From: Balneola sp. EhC07
Lineage (GTDB): Bacteria > Bacteroidota > Rhodothermia > Balneolales > Balneolaceae
Length of the DNA: 64,000 nucleotides
Direction: 5' to 3'
Assembly: GCF_001650905.1 (NCBI RefSeq)
Contig: NZ_LXYG01000017.1
Span: 518,973 to 582,972, forward strand
Both the position numbers and the translations under genes were made by a program. Below, in pieces: positions 25,931 to 35,336 of this stretch (position 1 is its first letter; each line of letters opens with the position of its first letter). The notes beneath the pieces are model-generated. The model ran no database searches and was not told where the DNA came from. It saw only the letters and a list, made by a program, of their open reading frames with translations.

Positions 25931-28177
25931 TTAATTCCCTTCATCCCATTCTTCTTTCCAGTCGCCTTCAGCTTTCAGGTAAGCAATAAGGTTTTCTTTT
26001 TGATCTCTCAGATCAGCAAATACAACGTCCATGATTTTCTTGAACTCAGGGTGCTCCATTGCAAGTTGGAATTTTTTGTCTTTTTTAAGTGACCTGTATT
26101 CATTTCCGCGATTATTTCTTTCCAGATAAAGTTTTGTAATGATTGGAATGACGGCGTCAATTTGCTCTCTTTCCAAAAGACAGGTTGCTTGATCGAATAA
26201 ATACCAATTATCTTCTTCTTTTTGTGGATAGAGATCCACATTTGATGTGCTAAAAGCACAGAACTTATCTAATAATAAGTCTGCTTTTTCTTTTTCATCT
26301 GTGAATTTGTAAAGTTCACGAAGAGGCAATGTATGCCATAGATTTTGCATACTAATTGTCAGGTCTTTTGGGGTCAATAAAGTGGAATCAAATTTAGCGA
26401 ACCACTGTAGTGCAAATTCAGGATCATCTTTATAAATAGCATAATCAGTCATTGTCCAATAAAACCCTGAAGAACCAGGTACAAGATCAGATTCTTCAAT
26501 ATGTGGTAACAGTCCATCCTCTACATACGAATAATCAGATGTATAAGAAGCAAATGTTCCTGCGCGGTTTATATAATCTAAACTTTCAGAATAGTTTCTT
26601 TTCAATATCTCCATATAATGTCTGGCAACTGGTTCCAGATCAAGTTCCAGAGCCCTCGTAGCCATAATATTTAAAGAGCGGGTAAAGTTATTGTCGAGTT
26701 GGTAGGCTTTATGTACGGCCATAAATGCCTCATCCAATCGCCCATAATGCGGGTCGGATTTCAGGAATGCCAATCCTAAGTATGTAGGAACAAATTCGGG
26801 ATTGTTTTTTTTATTTATTTCATGAAACGAAAGTGCTTCTTCATATTTATCTTCAAATTGACTGGCTTGGGCCCGGTTGTAGATAGATAGAGGAGACAAA
26901 GGATCCACCTTATACATTTTCTTGTATTGATCATTTCCTTTCTGGAAATCATTTAGCTCATCCATGTACAGGTTTCCTAACCAATTGTACACATCTGATA
27001 GGTTAGGATTTAACTCCAGGCTTTTTAAAAAGGCTTTTTCTGATTCTTCAAAATCTGTTTTCATGTCATGTAACAAGCCTAAGGCAGCATAAGCTTCAGC
27101 TAAGTTTTCATCTATCGAGAAAGCTTGGTCAACATGAGGTGTCATGTTTTCAATTTGTTGTTCTCTGGGGACATTCCCATAATATCCCTGTAAATTATAG
27201 GCAATAGCTAACCGTGCATGTGCTTCAGCGAAAAAGGGATCAATACTGAGAGCTTGTTTGTAGAGATCTATCGCAACATTTATCTCATCTATATCCCGGT
27301 TTACCACAAGCTGGTTTGCTTTCAGATACATAGAGTATCCCTCAATATCAGATGTTGGAATGTTTTCCAACTCAGACTCATCTTCAGGCAACAGGTGTAC
27401 TTTCAATTCACTTAATACCGTGCGCGAAATTTCTTCCTGTATCTCAAAAATGTTTGTTGCTGTAAGTTCCCGGTCAAAAGTCTCTGACCACATATGGAAC
27501 CCATCATCCACTTTAATGAGCTGAGCAGTTATTCGAACTCTACCTCCAGCTTTTCTGACGCTACCTTCCAGAATATGACCAACCCCAAGTTGGTCCCCAA
27601 CGATTTTTAAATCTTCGTTTTTCCCTTTGAATTTAAATGAAGAAGTACGTCCGGCTACTTTCATTTCTTTTACTTTAGCGAGAGCATTGAGCAGTTCCTC
27701 AGAAAGACCATCAGAAAAATATTCATTGTTTTCATCTCCACTCATATTCACAAAAGGGAGCACAGCAATGGAAGCTGTTTGAAAATCAGCAAGTTCTGAT
27801 TGGTTTTCTATAAAAGAAGCCTCCGCAAAGAATACACGTTCTACCAAAAGAAAGATCACTGCCATGGAAAGAATAGTGATAATAATCCCATTAAGTTTTT
27901 TACCGGTACGGTTGGTTACGGATTCAGTGATGTCCACTTCCTGGGATTTTTTTAGTCCTTCAGGCGTTAATTCAAATGCCCAGGCAAAGATCAGGGCCAG
28001 AGGAAAACCAACTAAAACCAAAACGGTAAAAAAGGGTGCTACCCAGTCAGGGAAACCAAGTTGTGGAGATACGGTAGAAACAACCTGAATAATCAACCAT
28101 CCTGCAATAGCATACGCAGTCGCAACTTTAAAGACATTACGCCTTTTTAGTTCTTCTATGAAATTTGAGATGTTCAT
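25931..28177 (-). CDS. Three-TM / TolB-like / TPR protein, array copy 3
   Basis: A 748-residue paralogue. Its membrane part (ITESVTNRTGKKLNGIIIT, then MAVIFLLVERVFFAEASF) is nearly identical to copies 4 and 5. Its TPR part pairs with copy 5: both have LAIAYNLQGYYGNVP, a DVYNWL repeat and KVDPLSPLSIYNRAQ or a close variant. The rest of the TPR region, from about residue 480, diverges strongly from all copies. The TolB-like domain keeps IAVLPFVNMSGDENNEYFSD and LEGSVRKAGGRVRITAQL. Ends EGDWKEEWDEGN. Function unknown, as for the other copies. Confidence 0.88.
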   Translation of the reverse strand: MNISNFIEELKRRNVFKVATAYAIAGWLIIQVVSTVSPQLGFPDWVAPFFTVLVLVGFPLALIFAWAFELTPEGLKKSQEVDITESVTNRTGKKLNGIIITILSMAVIFLLVERVFFAEASFIENQSELADFQTASIAVLPFVNMSGDENNEYFSDGLSEELLNALAKVKEMKVAGRTSSFKFKGKNEDLKIVGDQLGVGHILEGSVRKAGGRVRITAQLIKVDDGFHMWSETFDRELTATNIFEIQEEISRTVLSELKVHLLPEDESELENIPTSDIEGYSMYLKANQLVVNRDIDEINVAIDLYKQALSIDPFFAEAHARLAIAYNLQGYYGNVPREQQIENMTPHVDQAFSIDENLAEAYAALGLLHDMKTDFEESEKAFLKSLELNPNLSDVYNWLGNLYMDELNDFQKGNDQYKKMYKVDPLSPLSIYNRAQASQFEDKYEEALSFHEINKKNNPEFVPTYLGLAFLKSDPHYGRLDEAFMAVHKAYQLDNNFTRSLNIMATRALELDLEPVARHYMEILKRNYSESLDYINRAGTFASYTSDYSYVEDGLLPHIEESDLVPGSSGFYWTMTDYAIYKDDPEFALQWFAKFDSTLLTPKDLTISMQNLWHTLPLRELYKFTDEKEKADLLLDKFCAFSTSNVDLYPQKEEDNWYLFDQATCLLEREQIDAVIPIITKLYLERNNRGNEYRSLKKDKKFQLAMEHPEFKKIMDVVFADLRDQKENLIAYLKAEGDWKEEWDEGN

Positions 28178-28206
28178 AATGCTTCGCGGATTAAAAATTC
28201 TTCTAT

Positions 28207-28292
28207 TGTCATGTCGAACGGATGTGAGACATCTAAAGAATCACTAAACCCGCATAAAACCGTTAGACTTCTCACATACGTTCGAAGTGACA
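28207..28292. repeat. 86-bp imperfect palindrome in array spacer 3
   Basis: Left arm TGTCATGTCGAACGGATGTG, right arm TACGTTCGAAGTGACA. Same length and offset as in the other three spacers. Confidence 0.85.
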
Positions 28293-28334
28293 GAAGGGAA
28301 GAGGGGATAATCTTTAATTTTAAATTCTTCATTT

Positions 28335-30581
28335 TTAATTCCCTTCTTCCCATTCTTCTTTCCAATCGCCTGTACTTTTCAGATAGTCGATAGCTTCTTT
28401 TTTCATGAGGTTAATATCAGCTAGAATTTCTTCTTTAAGCTTTTCGTATTCTGGAATACCATTTAGCGTATTCATGTTTCTGGAGTATTTGAAATAGGGA
28501 GGAAAGCCAAAAGCAATTTTATATTCGAAATATTGTTTTCGGATCAATTCTAAAAACCGGTCCACATTACCTTTATAAAATTCGCATTCAGCTACATCCC
28601 ATTCTCTGTATTTTCTTGAAGCTTCAAACTCAGCTTCTTCAAGCGCTTTATACCGGTAATCGCAATAAATACGAGTAAGATTTTTAAACCTTTCTTCCTC
28701 TTTTAATCCTAATCCGTTGGAATATGATAGATATCCGGCAATATCCATAGCTTCATCATCGTCAGCTAATACAATTTCATCCTGAATAACAATGGGGTTG
28801 ATCTCAACATACATTTCTAAGGCTTTTTCTTTTTCCCCCTTCATATAAATAAGTCTGGACTTAAAGGTGTCGATCTCTTTATTGAAGTTATCAGAGAATA
28901 TTCCTCTTTGGGTATCTACAAGTTCAATCACTTCATCGATTTTGCCATGCTCTGAATAGTAATTGGCATACATGAAGTAATACTGCTGATTGTTAGGATA
29001 AAGCTCTCCCATTTTAATGATCATATACTCCTGAAATGTCTCAAAGCCTAAACTTTCTGCTAAATCATGGAGAGAAACGATCAAATCAACATTTTCAGGA
29101 TCAGATTTATATAATTGATAAGTACTAATAAAAGATTTACCGATCTCACCAACACCTATGCCAGCATAAGCCTGCGCTTTTCTCAGTTTTACGCCTTTGT
29201 AATCCGGATACCGTTCCAGTACCTTGTCAAACAGTTCCAGTCCCTTTTCAGCTTCCCCCAAATTCACATAATGGCCGCCAAGATGAGCTGCGATATCAGG
29301 ATTTAACGGATCAATTTGGTAAGCCTTTTCAAGTATCTTATGTGATTCATCGTGTCGTGAAAATTCATGGAGCACATCATGATACCCTACTAGCACCTCT
29401 GAATCGCCCGGCAATAATTCGATCGCACGTTCATAGGTTTCCAGTGCTTTTTGATTGTCTTCTATATTCAGATAGTAGTAGCCAAGTGCTTCATAAGCTT
29501 TACCTTCGTTGCCATCGATCAGTAAAGCGCGATCAATATTTTCCCGCATCAGATCTTTCATTTCTTCTAAAGAAAGATTTCCTTTCCAGTTCAGATCTCC
29601 ATATACATAAGCAAGTCTGGCATAGGCTAATGAAAAGGAGGGATCAATACGTATAGCTTCTTTATACTTTTCTACAGCTTTTCTGAGATCATCTAATTCG
29701 TCGGTTACCTCCAGTTGGGTAGCCGCTAAATAAGCGTTATAAGCCTCAATATCATCAGTAGGATTTGTTTTCAGATCTTCTTCCAGCTGCGGTAGAAGGC
29801 GTACTTTAAGCTCCTCCATAACTTTTCGGGAGATCTCTTCCTGAATATCGAAGATGTTTTCAATTGTTAGTTCGCGATCAAAATTTTCTGACCATACATG
29901 GAACCCGTCTTCAACTTTGATAAGCTGAGCTGTGATTCGAATACGATTTCCGGCTTTACGAACACTTCCTTCTAAAATATGATCGACCTTTAGTTCTTGC
30001 CCAATTAAAGAAAGATTTTCATTTTGACCTTTAAACTTGAATGAGGAAGTACGTCCGGCTACTTTCAATTCTTCAACTTTAGCTAAGGCATTCAATAATT
30101 CTTCTGATAAACCATCGGCAAAGTATTCCTGATCGCCACCCAAACTAAAATCTTCAAATGGAAGTACAGCTATGGATGCGGTTTCAAAATTGGATTCAAA
30201 GGAAGCGTTTTCCAAAATAGAGGCTTTGGCAAAAAAGACCCTTTCCACTAATAGAAAAACTACAGCCATCGAAAGAACGGTGATTATTATCCCGTTAAGT
30301 TTTTTACCGGTACGGTTGGTTACGGATTCAGTAATATCCACTTCCTGAGATTTTTTAAGACCTTCAGGAGTTAGCTCAAATGCCCAGGCAAAAATAAGAG
30401 CAAGTGGAAACCCAATTCCAACGAGAATAATAACGAATTGAGTAGTCCAACCAGGAAATTCGAACGCGGGAAATACAGAAGTAGCAATTTGAATGATTAA
30501 CCATCCCGCAATAGCATAGGCTGCCGCAACCTTAAAAACATTACGGCGCTTTAGTTCTTGTATGAAATTTGAAATGTTCAT
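28335..30581 (-). CDS. Three-TM / TolB-like / TPR protein, array copy 4
   Basis: A 748-residue paralogue that looks mosaic. The membrane part matches copies 3 and 5 (SVTNRTGKKLNGIIITVLSM), the linker FFAKASILENA matches copy 1, and the first TPR block (AVEKYKEAIRIDPSFSLAYA, then GNLSLEEMKDLMREN) matches copies 1 and 2. In the TolB-like domain the usual FVNMS is replaced by FEDFSLGGDQEYFADG. TPR repeats run to about residue 560. Ends TGDWKEEWEEGN. Confidence 0.88.
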   Translation of the reverse strand: MNISNFIQELKRRNVFKVAAAYAIAGWLIIQIATSVFPAFEFPGWTTQFVIILVGIGFPLALIFAWAFELTPEGLKKSQEVDITESVTNRTGKKLNGIIITVLSMAVVFLLVERVFFAKASILENASFESNFETASIAVLPFEDFSLGGDQEYFADGLSEELLNALAKVEELKVAGRTSSFKFKGQNENLSLIGQELKVDHILEGSVRKAGNRIRITAQLIKVEDGFHVWSENFDRELTIENIFDIQEEISRKVMEELKVRLLPQLEEDLKTNPTDDIEAYNAYLAATQLEVTDELDDLRKAVEKYKEAIRIDPSFSLAYARLAYVYGDLNWKGNLSLEEMKDLMRENIDRALLIDGNEGKAYEALGYYYLNIEDNQKALETYERAIELLPGDSEVLVGYHDVLHEFSRHDESHKILEKAYQIDPLNPDIAAHLGGHYVNLGEAEKGLELFDKVLERYPDYKGVKLRKAQAYAGIGVGEIGKSFISTYQLYKSDPENVDLIVSLHDLAESLGFETFQEYMIIKMGELYPNNQQYYFMYANYYSEHGKIDEVIELVDTQRGIFSDNFNKEIDTFKSRLIYMKGEKEKALEMYVEINPIVIQDEIVLADDDEAMDIAGYLSYSNGLGLKEEERFKNLTRIYCDYRYKALEEAEFEASRKYREWDVAECEFYKGNVDRFLELIRKQYFEYKIAFGFPPYFKYSRNMNTLNGIPEYEKLKEEILADINLMKKEAIDYLKSTGDWKEEWEEGN

Positions 30582-30610
30582 GACGTTTTACGAATTAAAA
30601 ATTCTTGTAT

Positions 30611-30696
30611 TGTCATGTAGAACGGATGTGAGACATCTAAAGGATCACTAAAAGGGAACAATACCTCTAGACTTCTCACATCCGTTCGAAGTGACA
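30611..30696. repeat. 86-bp imperfect palindrome in array spacer 4
   Basis: The best-paired copy. The left arm TGTCATGTAGAACGGATGTG plus AGACATCTA pairs with TAGACTTCTCACATCCGTTC plus GAAGTGACA, with only a few mismatches over 29 positions. Same length and offset as the other three. Confidence 0.88.
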
Positions 30697-30738
30697 GATT
30701 GGAAGACGGGATAATCTTTAATTTTACATTCTTCATTT

Positions 30739-32967
30739 TTAATTCTCTTCCCATTCTTCTTTCCATTCGCCTTCTTCTTTCAAAAACTGAATTACATTAC
30801 TTCTTTGCTGATCGAGTTCAGAATGTACTTCATCGATCACTTTTTGATAGCCTTCTATTTCATAGACCTCAGAAGGTAAGGTTTCAAATAAGTACCATGC
30901 AGCTAACTTCCGATTGAGTTCTAAAAACACCCGTTCAAAATAGGGTAGGGCTTCTTCGTACTTTTCCTGATTGATTAAACAGATATACTTTTCGACAAGG
31001 TATGCTTCACCATCTTCACCAAGGTCAAGCTCATTTTTATTAGCTTCAACCGCTTTGCAATGCGCGTTGTATAATTGTGTAGCCCTTTCTTTATTTCCCA
31101 TGTTCTTATATACGTCGGCGAGTAATCGCGCTTGGGAAAAGTTCCGGATTTCAAGCGCAGGGATTTCTTCTTCAAAAAAACCGGGCTCAAATTTTCTGAA
31201 TTCATTTAAAACACGATCATAATCACCTGTCTTATTTCCATAATGCAATAATGAGATATAGAAAGAGAATGAAGGAATCGTTAGATCATTTTCATCAATA
31301 TACTCGAACATATCTTCCCGGAGATAGCTATAATCTTTTTTGAAAATAGAGTAATAGGGTATATAACTTATATACTCATAGCTGCTCCCGTATTGATTTT
31401 TTAACTGAGTAAAATAATAATCAGCCAAATCCTCTAACTGAAGATCTAATGCCCTTAATAAGAGGATGCCTAAAGCCCTTGAATCTCTTCCATACGCTCT
31501 TGCAGTTGTAGAATACTTAAAGGACTCGTCCAGTTGTCCATAAGGAGGGAGTGCTTTTAAGACGCTTAAACCGGCATATGTTAGTGCAAATTCAGGGTTG
31601 TCGTCTATATTCTTCTGGAATAAAGCTAATGCATCATCATATTCTCCTTCATAGAAATGAACACTGGCCCTGTTATATATTGATAGCGGAGACAGAGGAT
31701 CAACAGCATACATTTTTTTATAAGCTTCATTGCTCTCTTTTAGATCTCCTTTCTCGTTATATGCTATTGATAACCAATTATAGACATCAGGATTATTAGG
31801 ATTTAATCCAATGCTTTGTTCATATTTTCCTATTGCTTTATCAGTTTCAAAAGTGTTTGAATAGTACAAACCTAAAGCTGCGTGAGCGTTCGCTTCGTTC
31901 TTGTTGATTGATAACGCTTTTTCAGCATTTTCTTTTACCTGTTCCTGAACTTGATCAAACGGAACATTCCCATAATATCCCTGCAGATTATAAGCGATAG
32001 CTAATCTGGCATAAGCTTCAGAAAAGGTGGGGTCTAAATTGAGTGCGTTTTTATATAGGTCGATTGCCAAATTGATCTTATCGATATTTCTTTCTGCTAT
32101 AAAGGAATTGGCCCTCAAATAAGCTTGATATGCCTCAATGTCCTGAGTGGGAACGTTATCCAATTCAGCTTCATCTTCATCGAGCAATCGTACCTTCAGT
32201 TCTTTTAGCACTGTTCGGGATATCTCTTCCTGAATATCAAAAATATTGGTAGTTGTAAGCTCTCTGTCAAAAGTTTCACTCCAGAGATGGAATCCATCGT
32301 CAGCTTTTATAAGCTGAGCCGTAATTCGAATTCGGTTTCCTGATTTTCGAACACTGCCTTCTAGTATATGTTGGACATTTAATTCATCACCAATGAGCTT
32401 CAGGTTTTCATTCTTTCCTTTGAATTTAAAGGAAGAAGTACGTCCGGCTACTTTCATGTCTTCTACTTTGGCAAGGGCATTGAGTAGTTCTTCAGAAAGT
32501 CCATCCGAAAAATATTCCTGATCTTGTCCGGCAGACATATCTACAAAAGGGAGTACGGCGATGGAGGCTGTTTCAAATTCAATTTCTGATTGGTTTTGAA
32601 TAAAAGCAGCTTCAGCGAAAAACACGCGTTCCACCAAAAGAAAGATCACCGCCATTGAAAGCACAGTGATAATAATCCCATTCAGTTTTTTCCCCGTTCT
32701 GTTGGTTACAGATTCGGTAATTTCCACTTCTTTAGATTTTTTTAGCCCTTCGGGGGTTAATTCGAAAGCCCATGCAAATATTAATGAGAGAGGAAAGCCT
32801 ATCAGAACAAAAATGATAACGGCAGTAATCAACCATTCCGGCAGATTTAAGAAAGGAAAGGTAGTAGCACAGATCTGAATGATAAGCCATCCTGCTATGG
32901 CGTAAGCAGTGGCGACGCGAATAACATTCCGTCGTTTCAGCTCAGCAATAAGATTGCGAAAATCCAT
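30739..32967 (-). CDS. Three-TM / TolB-like / TPR protein, array copy 5 (first transcribed)
   Basis: I start this gene at the ATG at 32967 (MDFRNLIAELKRRNV), which aligns residue for residue with MNISNFIEELKRRNV of the other copies; the ATG three codons upstream is not needed. A GGTGGGG stretch lies about 5 bases before that upstream ATG. The protein is 742 residues, with the helix motif RRNVIRVATAYAIAGWLIIQ, the TolB-like domain (IAVLPFVDMSAGQDQEYFSD) and TPR repeats. It is the nearest relative of copy 3. It is the 5' gene of the array, so any promoter should lie in 32968-33257. Ends EGEWKEEWEEN. Confidence 0.87.
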   Translation of the reverse strand: MDFRNLIAELKRRNVIRVATAYAIAGWLIIQICATTFPFLNLPEWLITAVIIFVLIGFPLSLIFAWAFELTPEGLKKSKEVEITESVTNRTGKKLNGIIITVLSMAVIFLLVERVFFAEAAFIQNQSEIEFETASIAVLPFVDMSAGQDQEYFSDGLSEELLNALAKVEDMKVAGRTSSFKFKGKNENLKLIGDELNVQHILEGSVRKSGNRIRITAQLIKADDGFHLWSETFDRELTTTNIFDIQEEISRTVLKELKVRLLDEDEAELDNVPTQDIEAYQAYLRANSFIAERNIDKINLAIDLYKNALNLDPTFSEAYARLAIAYNLQGYYGNVPFDQVQEQVKENAEKALSINKNEANAHAALGLYYSNTFETDKAIGKYEQSIGLNPNNPDVYNWLSIAYNEKGDLKESNEAYKKMYAVDPLSPLSIYNRASVHFYEGEYDDALALFQKNIDDNPEFALTYAGLSVLKALPPYGQLDESFKYSTTARAYGRDSRALGILLLRALDLQLEDLADYYFTQLKNQYGSSYEYISYIPYYSIFKKDYSYLREDMFEYIDENDLTIPSFSFYISLLHYGNKTGDYDRVLNEFRKFEPGFFEEEIPALEIRNFSQARLLADVYKNMGNKERATQLYNAHCKAVEANKNELDLGEDGEAYLVEKYICLINQEKYEEALPYFERVFLELNRKLAAWYLFETLPSEVYEIEGYQKVIDEVHSELDQQRSNVIQFLKEEGEWKEEWEEN

Positions 32968-33134
32968 ATACCCCACCCAAATTTTAAATCATGTAAATAA
33001 ACTAAAAAAATGGATGACTTGCTTGTTTAAAGCATTAAAAATGGAAATGGTTAGTTAGCTAACGAAGTTCGTAAATAAAAACGCTCTAACGCAGAGCATC
33101 GAAGCGAGGGTTGGGCAGGAAATTAGTAAATAGG

Positions 33135-33233
33135 TTTGAATCACGGATTAAACAGATTTTTGGATTAACACGGATTTTTAATATCTGCATAAAATCCGTG
33201 CCATCTTTTAATCCAACTAATCCGTGATTCAAA
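33135..33233. repeat. 99-bp nested inverted repeat upstream of the array
   Basis: Outer arms TTTGAATCACGGATT (33135-33149) and AATCCGTGATTCAAA (33219-33233) are perfect 15-bp complements. Inside, TTGGATTAACACGGATTTT pairs with AAAATCCGT and AATCCAA. The rest of the 290-bp gap between the S9 peptidase and the array has only small palindromes (GTTAGCTAAC at 33054, GCTCTAACGCAGAGC at 33083). The sequence type is one I associate with dispersed REP elements in Bacteroidota. Confidence 0.8.
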
Positions 33234-33257
33234 AACCATTTTAAGGATAGACTCCCA

Positions 33258-35270
33258 TCAATTCTCAATATTCGTAGTTTCAATATCCAACTCAGTATCC
33301 GGTCGTTCTTTTTCGCCTTTCAAATATTGATTGAACCAACGCATCATTCTTAAATTGAAATCGAAACGAGCTGTCGCTTTACGGTTTCCGTGTCCTTCAC
33401 CGGGATAAAGAACCAATCGAACAGGAGTTGATGTTCGGGTTTTTATATGTCTGTAAAGTTCATAAGACTGACCGGGATCAACGCGGGTATCTTCTTTTCC
33501 ATGCATGATCAAAAGTGGAGTTTTGGCATTATCAACATGAAAGATCGGACTGCGTTCTAAATATCCCTGATAGTTATCCCAGATTCTTTTGCGGGCATGA
33601 ACGTGATACAGTTCTTCAGGAATATCACTGGTTCCCCATTTGGAAATATTGTTGCTGATTCCAACCGACATTACTCCCGCGGCAAAACGATCACTGTATT
33701 TGGTGCTCATCCATGCAGTGGCATATCCACCGTAAGAACCTCCGGTTACTCCAACTTTGTCGCTGTCAACCAATCCAATTTCGATCAAATGATCAACACC
33801 TTCTACAATATCATCAAATTCAGCTCCTGCAAGATCGCCTTGACTGCTCATTGCGAACTCCAATCCACGTCCCGTACTTCCTCTGTAATTTGGGTAGAAA
33901 ACTGCAAACCCCTGAGCGGTAGCTACTTGTCCAGCCATTGAATAAGTGGTTAACCAACCGTTGTCGTAATGAGATTCCGGTCCGCCATGAATTACATTGA
34001 TCAACGGATAACGAGTTCCTTCTTCATATCCAACCGGATACATCAAGAGACCTTGAATTTCCGTTCCATCTTTGGTGGTGTAGGTAACTACTTTTTGTTG
34101 TCCCAGTTCAACTTCATCTAACCAAGGGTTGCTGTTGGTTACTCGTGAAGCGCTCTTCATGTTTTTGCTCATCAGGTACACTTCATCAGGATGAGAGGAG
34201 GTTTCTGCATCCAACAAAGTAGTTCCATTTCCGGCCATCGAAAATGCGTTGATGATAACATCTTCTGAATTATTGATGACATCCATTTTTCCGGATCCAA
34301 CATTTACAGTACCAAACTCAGATTGTACACCTTTACTGGATAGGAAATATAATTCATTGTTATCCTTCCACATCAGTTGATGAAACATTCCGGGGTAATC
34401 TTTTTGGAGAAGAGTAGCTGCTCCGGTTTCAGTATCCGCAATTTTAATTCTTCCGGCAATCGGATCGTTGATGGTTGCTGCAGCAACTAATGCTAATTTG
34501 CTGCCATCAGGACTCCAGACATACGATCCCAGCTTTCCGGTGTGATCAACTTCAGCTAATATTTCCTTGGAATGGTGATCAACGACAAGGATCTTTTGTT
34601 CCATGAATGAATCATCCACCAAAGAAGAAGGTGCTACAGCCATTGCAATTTTGGAACGATCGGGACTCCAGAAAGCAGAGTATACATTTCCCTGTACCGG
34701 AATTCGATGAGGTGTGTGTCCCTCTTTAGCTACATTCTGAATATAAGCCCAAGTGTTACTGAGGTTTTCTTCATAGATCTCTGGAGCATAAGGAAGGGGA
34801 GATGTTTTTTCCGGTCTGGGTTCCGATGCTCTGAACACAATATGATCTCCATCAGAAGCCCACTCATATCCGGAAATGGATTGTTCAAAATCGAAGATTC
34901 TCATGAATGATTTTTCTTCGACTGAGTATTCAATCAGGTCTCCATTTACCAAATAGGTGAGTGTGTTCTTAACCGGCCTAAAAGAAATTCCTCTTACATT
35001 TTTATCGGTGATCAATGGAATCGATTTTTTTGTGGCGATATCCAACAGATATAAATGAGTACTTTCAGCAATATTTTCTTTGAAAGGATCAGCCGGGACT
35101 GATAATGTGTATGCTGCGAATTGTCCATCTTCAGAAATATAAACGTTGCCAACAGATTCAATTTTTGCTAATTGAGTAGGAGTTAATCCCGATTGAGCGA
35201 ATAATACATCAGTAGAGAAAAGCAGAATAATTGATGCTGTAAACCATAAAGATCTTTTTAAGATATCCAT
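33258..35270 (-). CDS. S9 family prolyl oligopeptidase-type serine peptidase, exported
   Basis: I start at the ATG at 35270 (MDILKRSLWFTASIILLFST...FAQ), which gives a clean signal peptide; the frame continues upstream to 35306 without benefit. The mature protein has a WD-like beta-propeller (repeated SPDGSK and SPDRSK motifs, residues about 40-390) followed by the alpha/beta hydrolase domain. The catalytic triad is visible: serine in GGSYGGYATAWM, aspartate in HGKEDTRVDPGQS and histidine in GEGHGNRK. It belongs to the S9C-type aminopeptidases that degrade peptides in the periplasm. Monocistronic. Confidence 0.92.
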   Translation of the reverse strand: MDILKRSLWFTASIILLFSTDVLFAQSGLTPTQLAKIESVGNVYISEDGQFAAYTLSVPADPFKENIAESTHLYLLDIATKKSIPLITDKNVRGISFRPVKNTLTYLVNGDLIEYSVEEKSFMRIFDFEQSISGYEWASDGDHIVFRASEPRPEKTSPLPYAPEIYEENLSNTWAYIQNVAKEGHTPHRIPVQGNVYSAFWSPDRSKIAMAVAPSSLVDDSFMEQKILVVDHHSKEILAEVDHTGKLGSYVWSPDGSKLALVAAATINDPIAGRIKIADTETGAATLLQKDYPGMFHQLMWKDNNELYFLSSKGVQSEFGTVNVGSGKMDVINNSEDVIINAFSMAGNGTTLLDAETSSHPDEVYLMSKNMKSASRVTNSNPWLDEVELGQQKVVTYTTKDGTEIQGLLMYPVGYEEGTRYPLINVIHGGPESHYDNGWLTTYSMAGQVATAQGFAVFYPNYRGSTGRGLEFAMSSQGDLAGAEFDDIVEGVDHLIEIGLVDSDKVGVTGGSYGGYATAWMSTKYSDRFAAGVMSVGISNNISKWGTSDIPEELYHVHARKRIWDNYQGYLERSPIFHVDNAKTPLLIMHGKEDTRVDPGQSYELYRHIKTRTSTPVRLVLYPGEGHGNRKATARFDFNLRMMRWFNQYLKGEKERPDTELDIETTNIEN

Positions 35271-35336
35271 CTGATCAAATTTTGTGTTATTTAGTTTTAG
35301 TATCATGAAGGAATATAATAAATAGATGTATTGCAG

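Noticed and set aside
23361..30738. CRISPR-like array formed by the regular palindromes
   Set aside because: The repeats are about 2.4 kb apart and separated by full genes, so this is a gene array, not a CRISPR locus.
21108..32976. Adenylate or guanylate cyclase annotation for the five paralogues
   Set aside because: They share the membrane, TolB-like and TPR parts with proteins often so named, but no cyclase catalytic domain is present in any copy.
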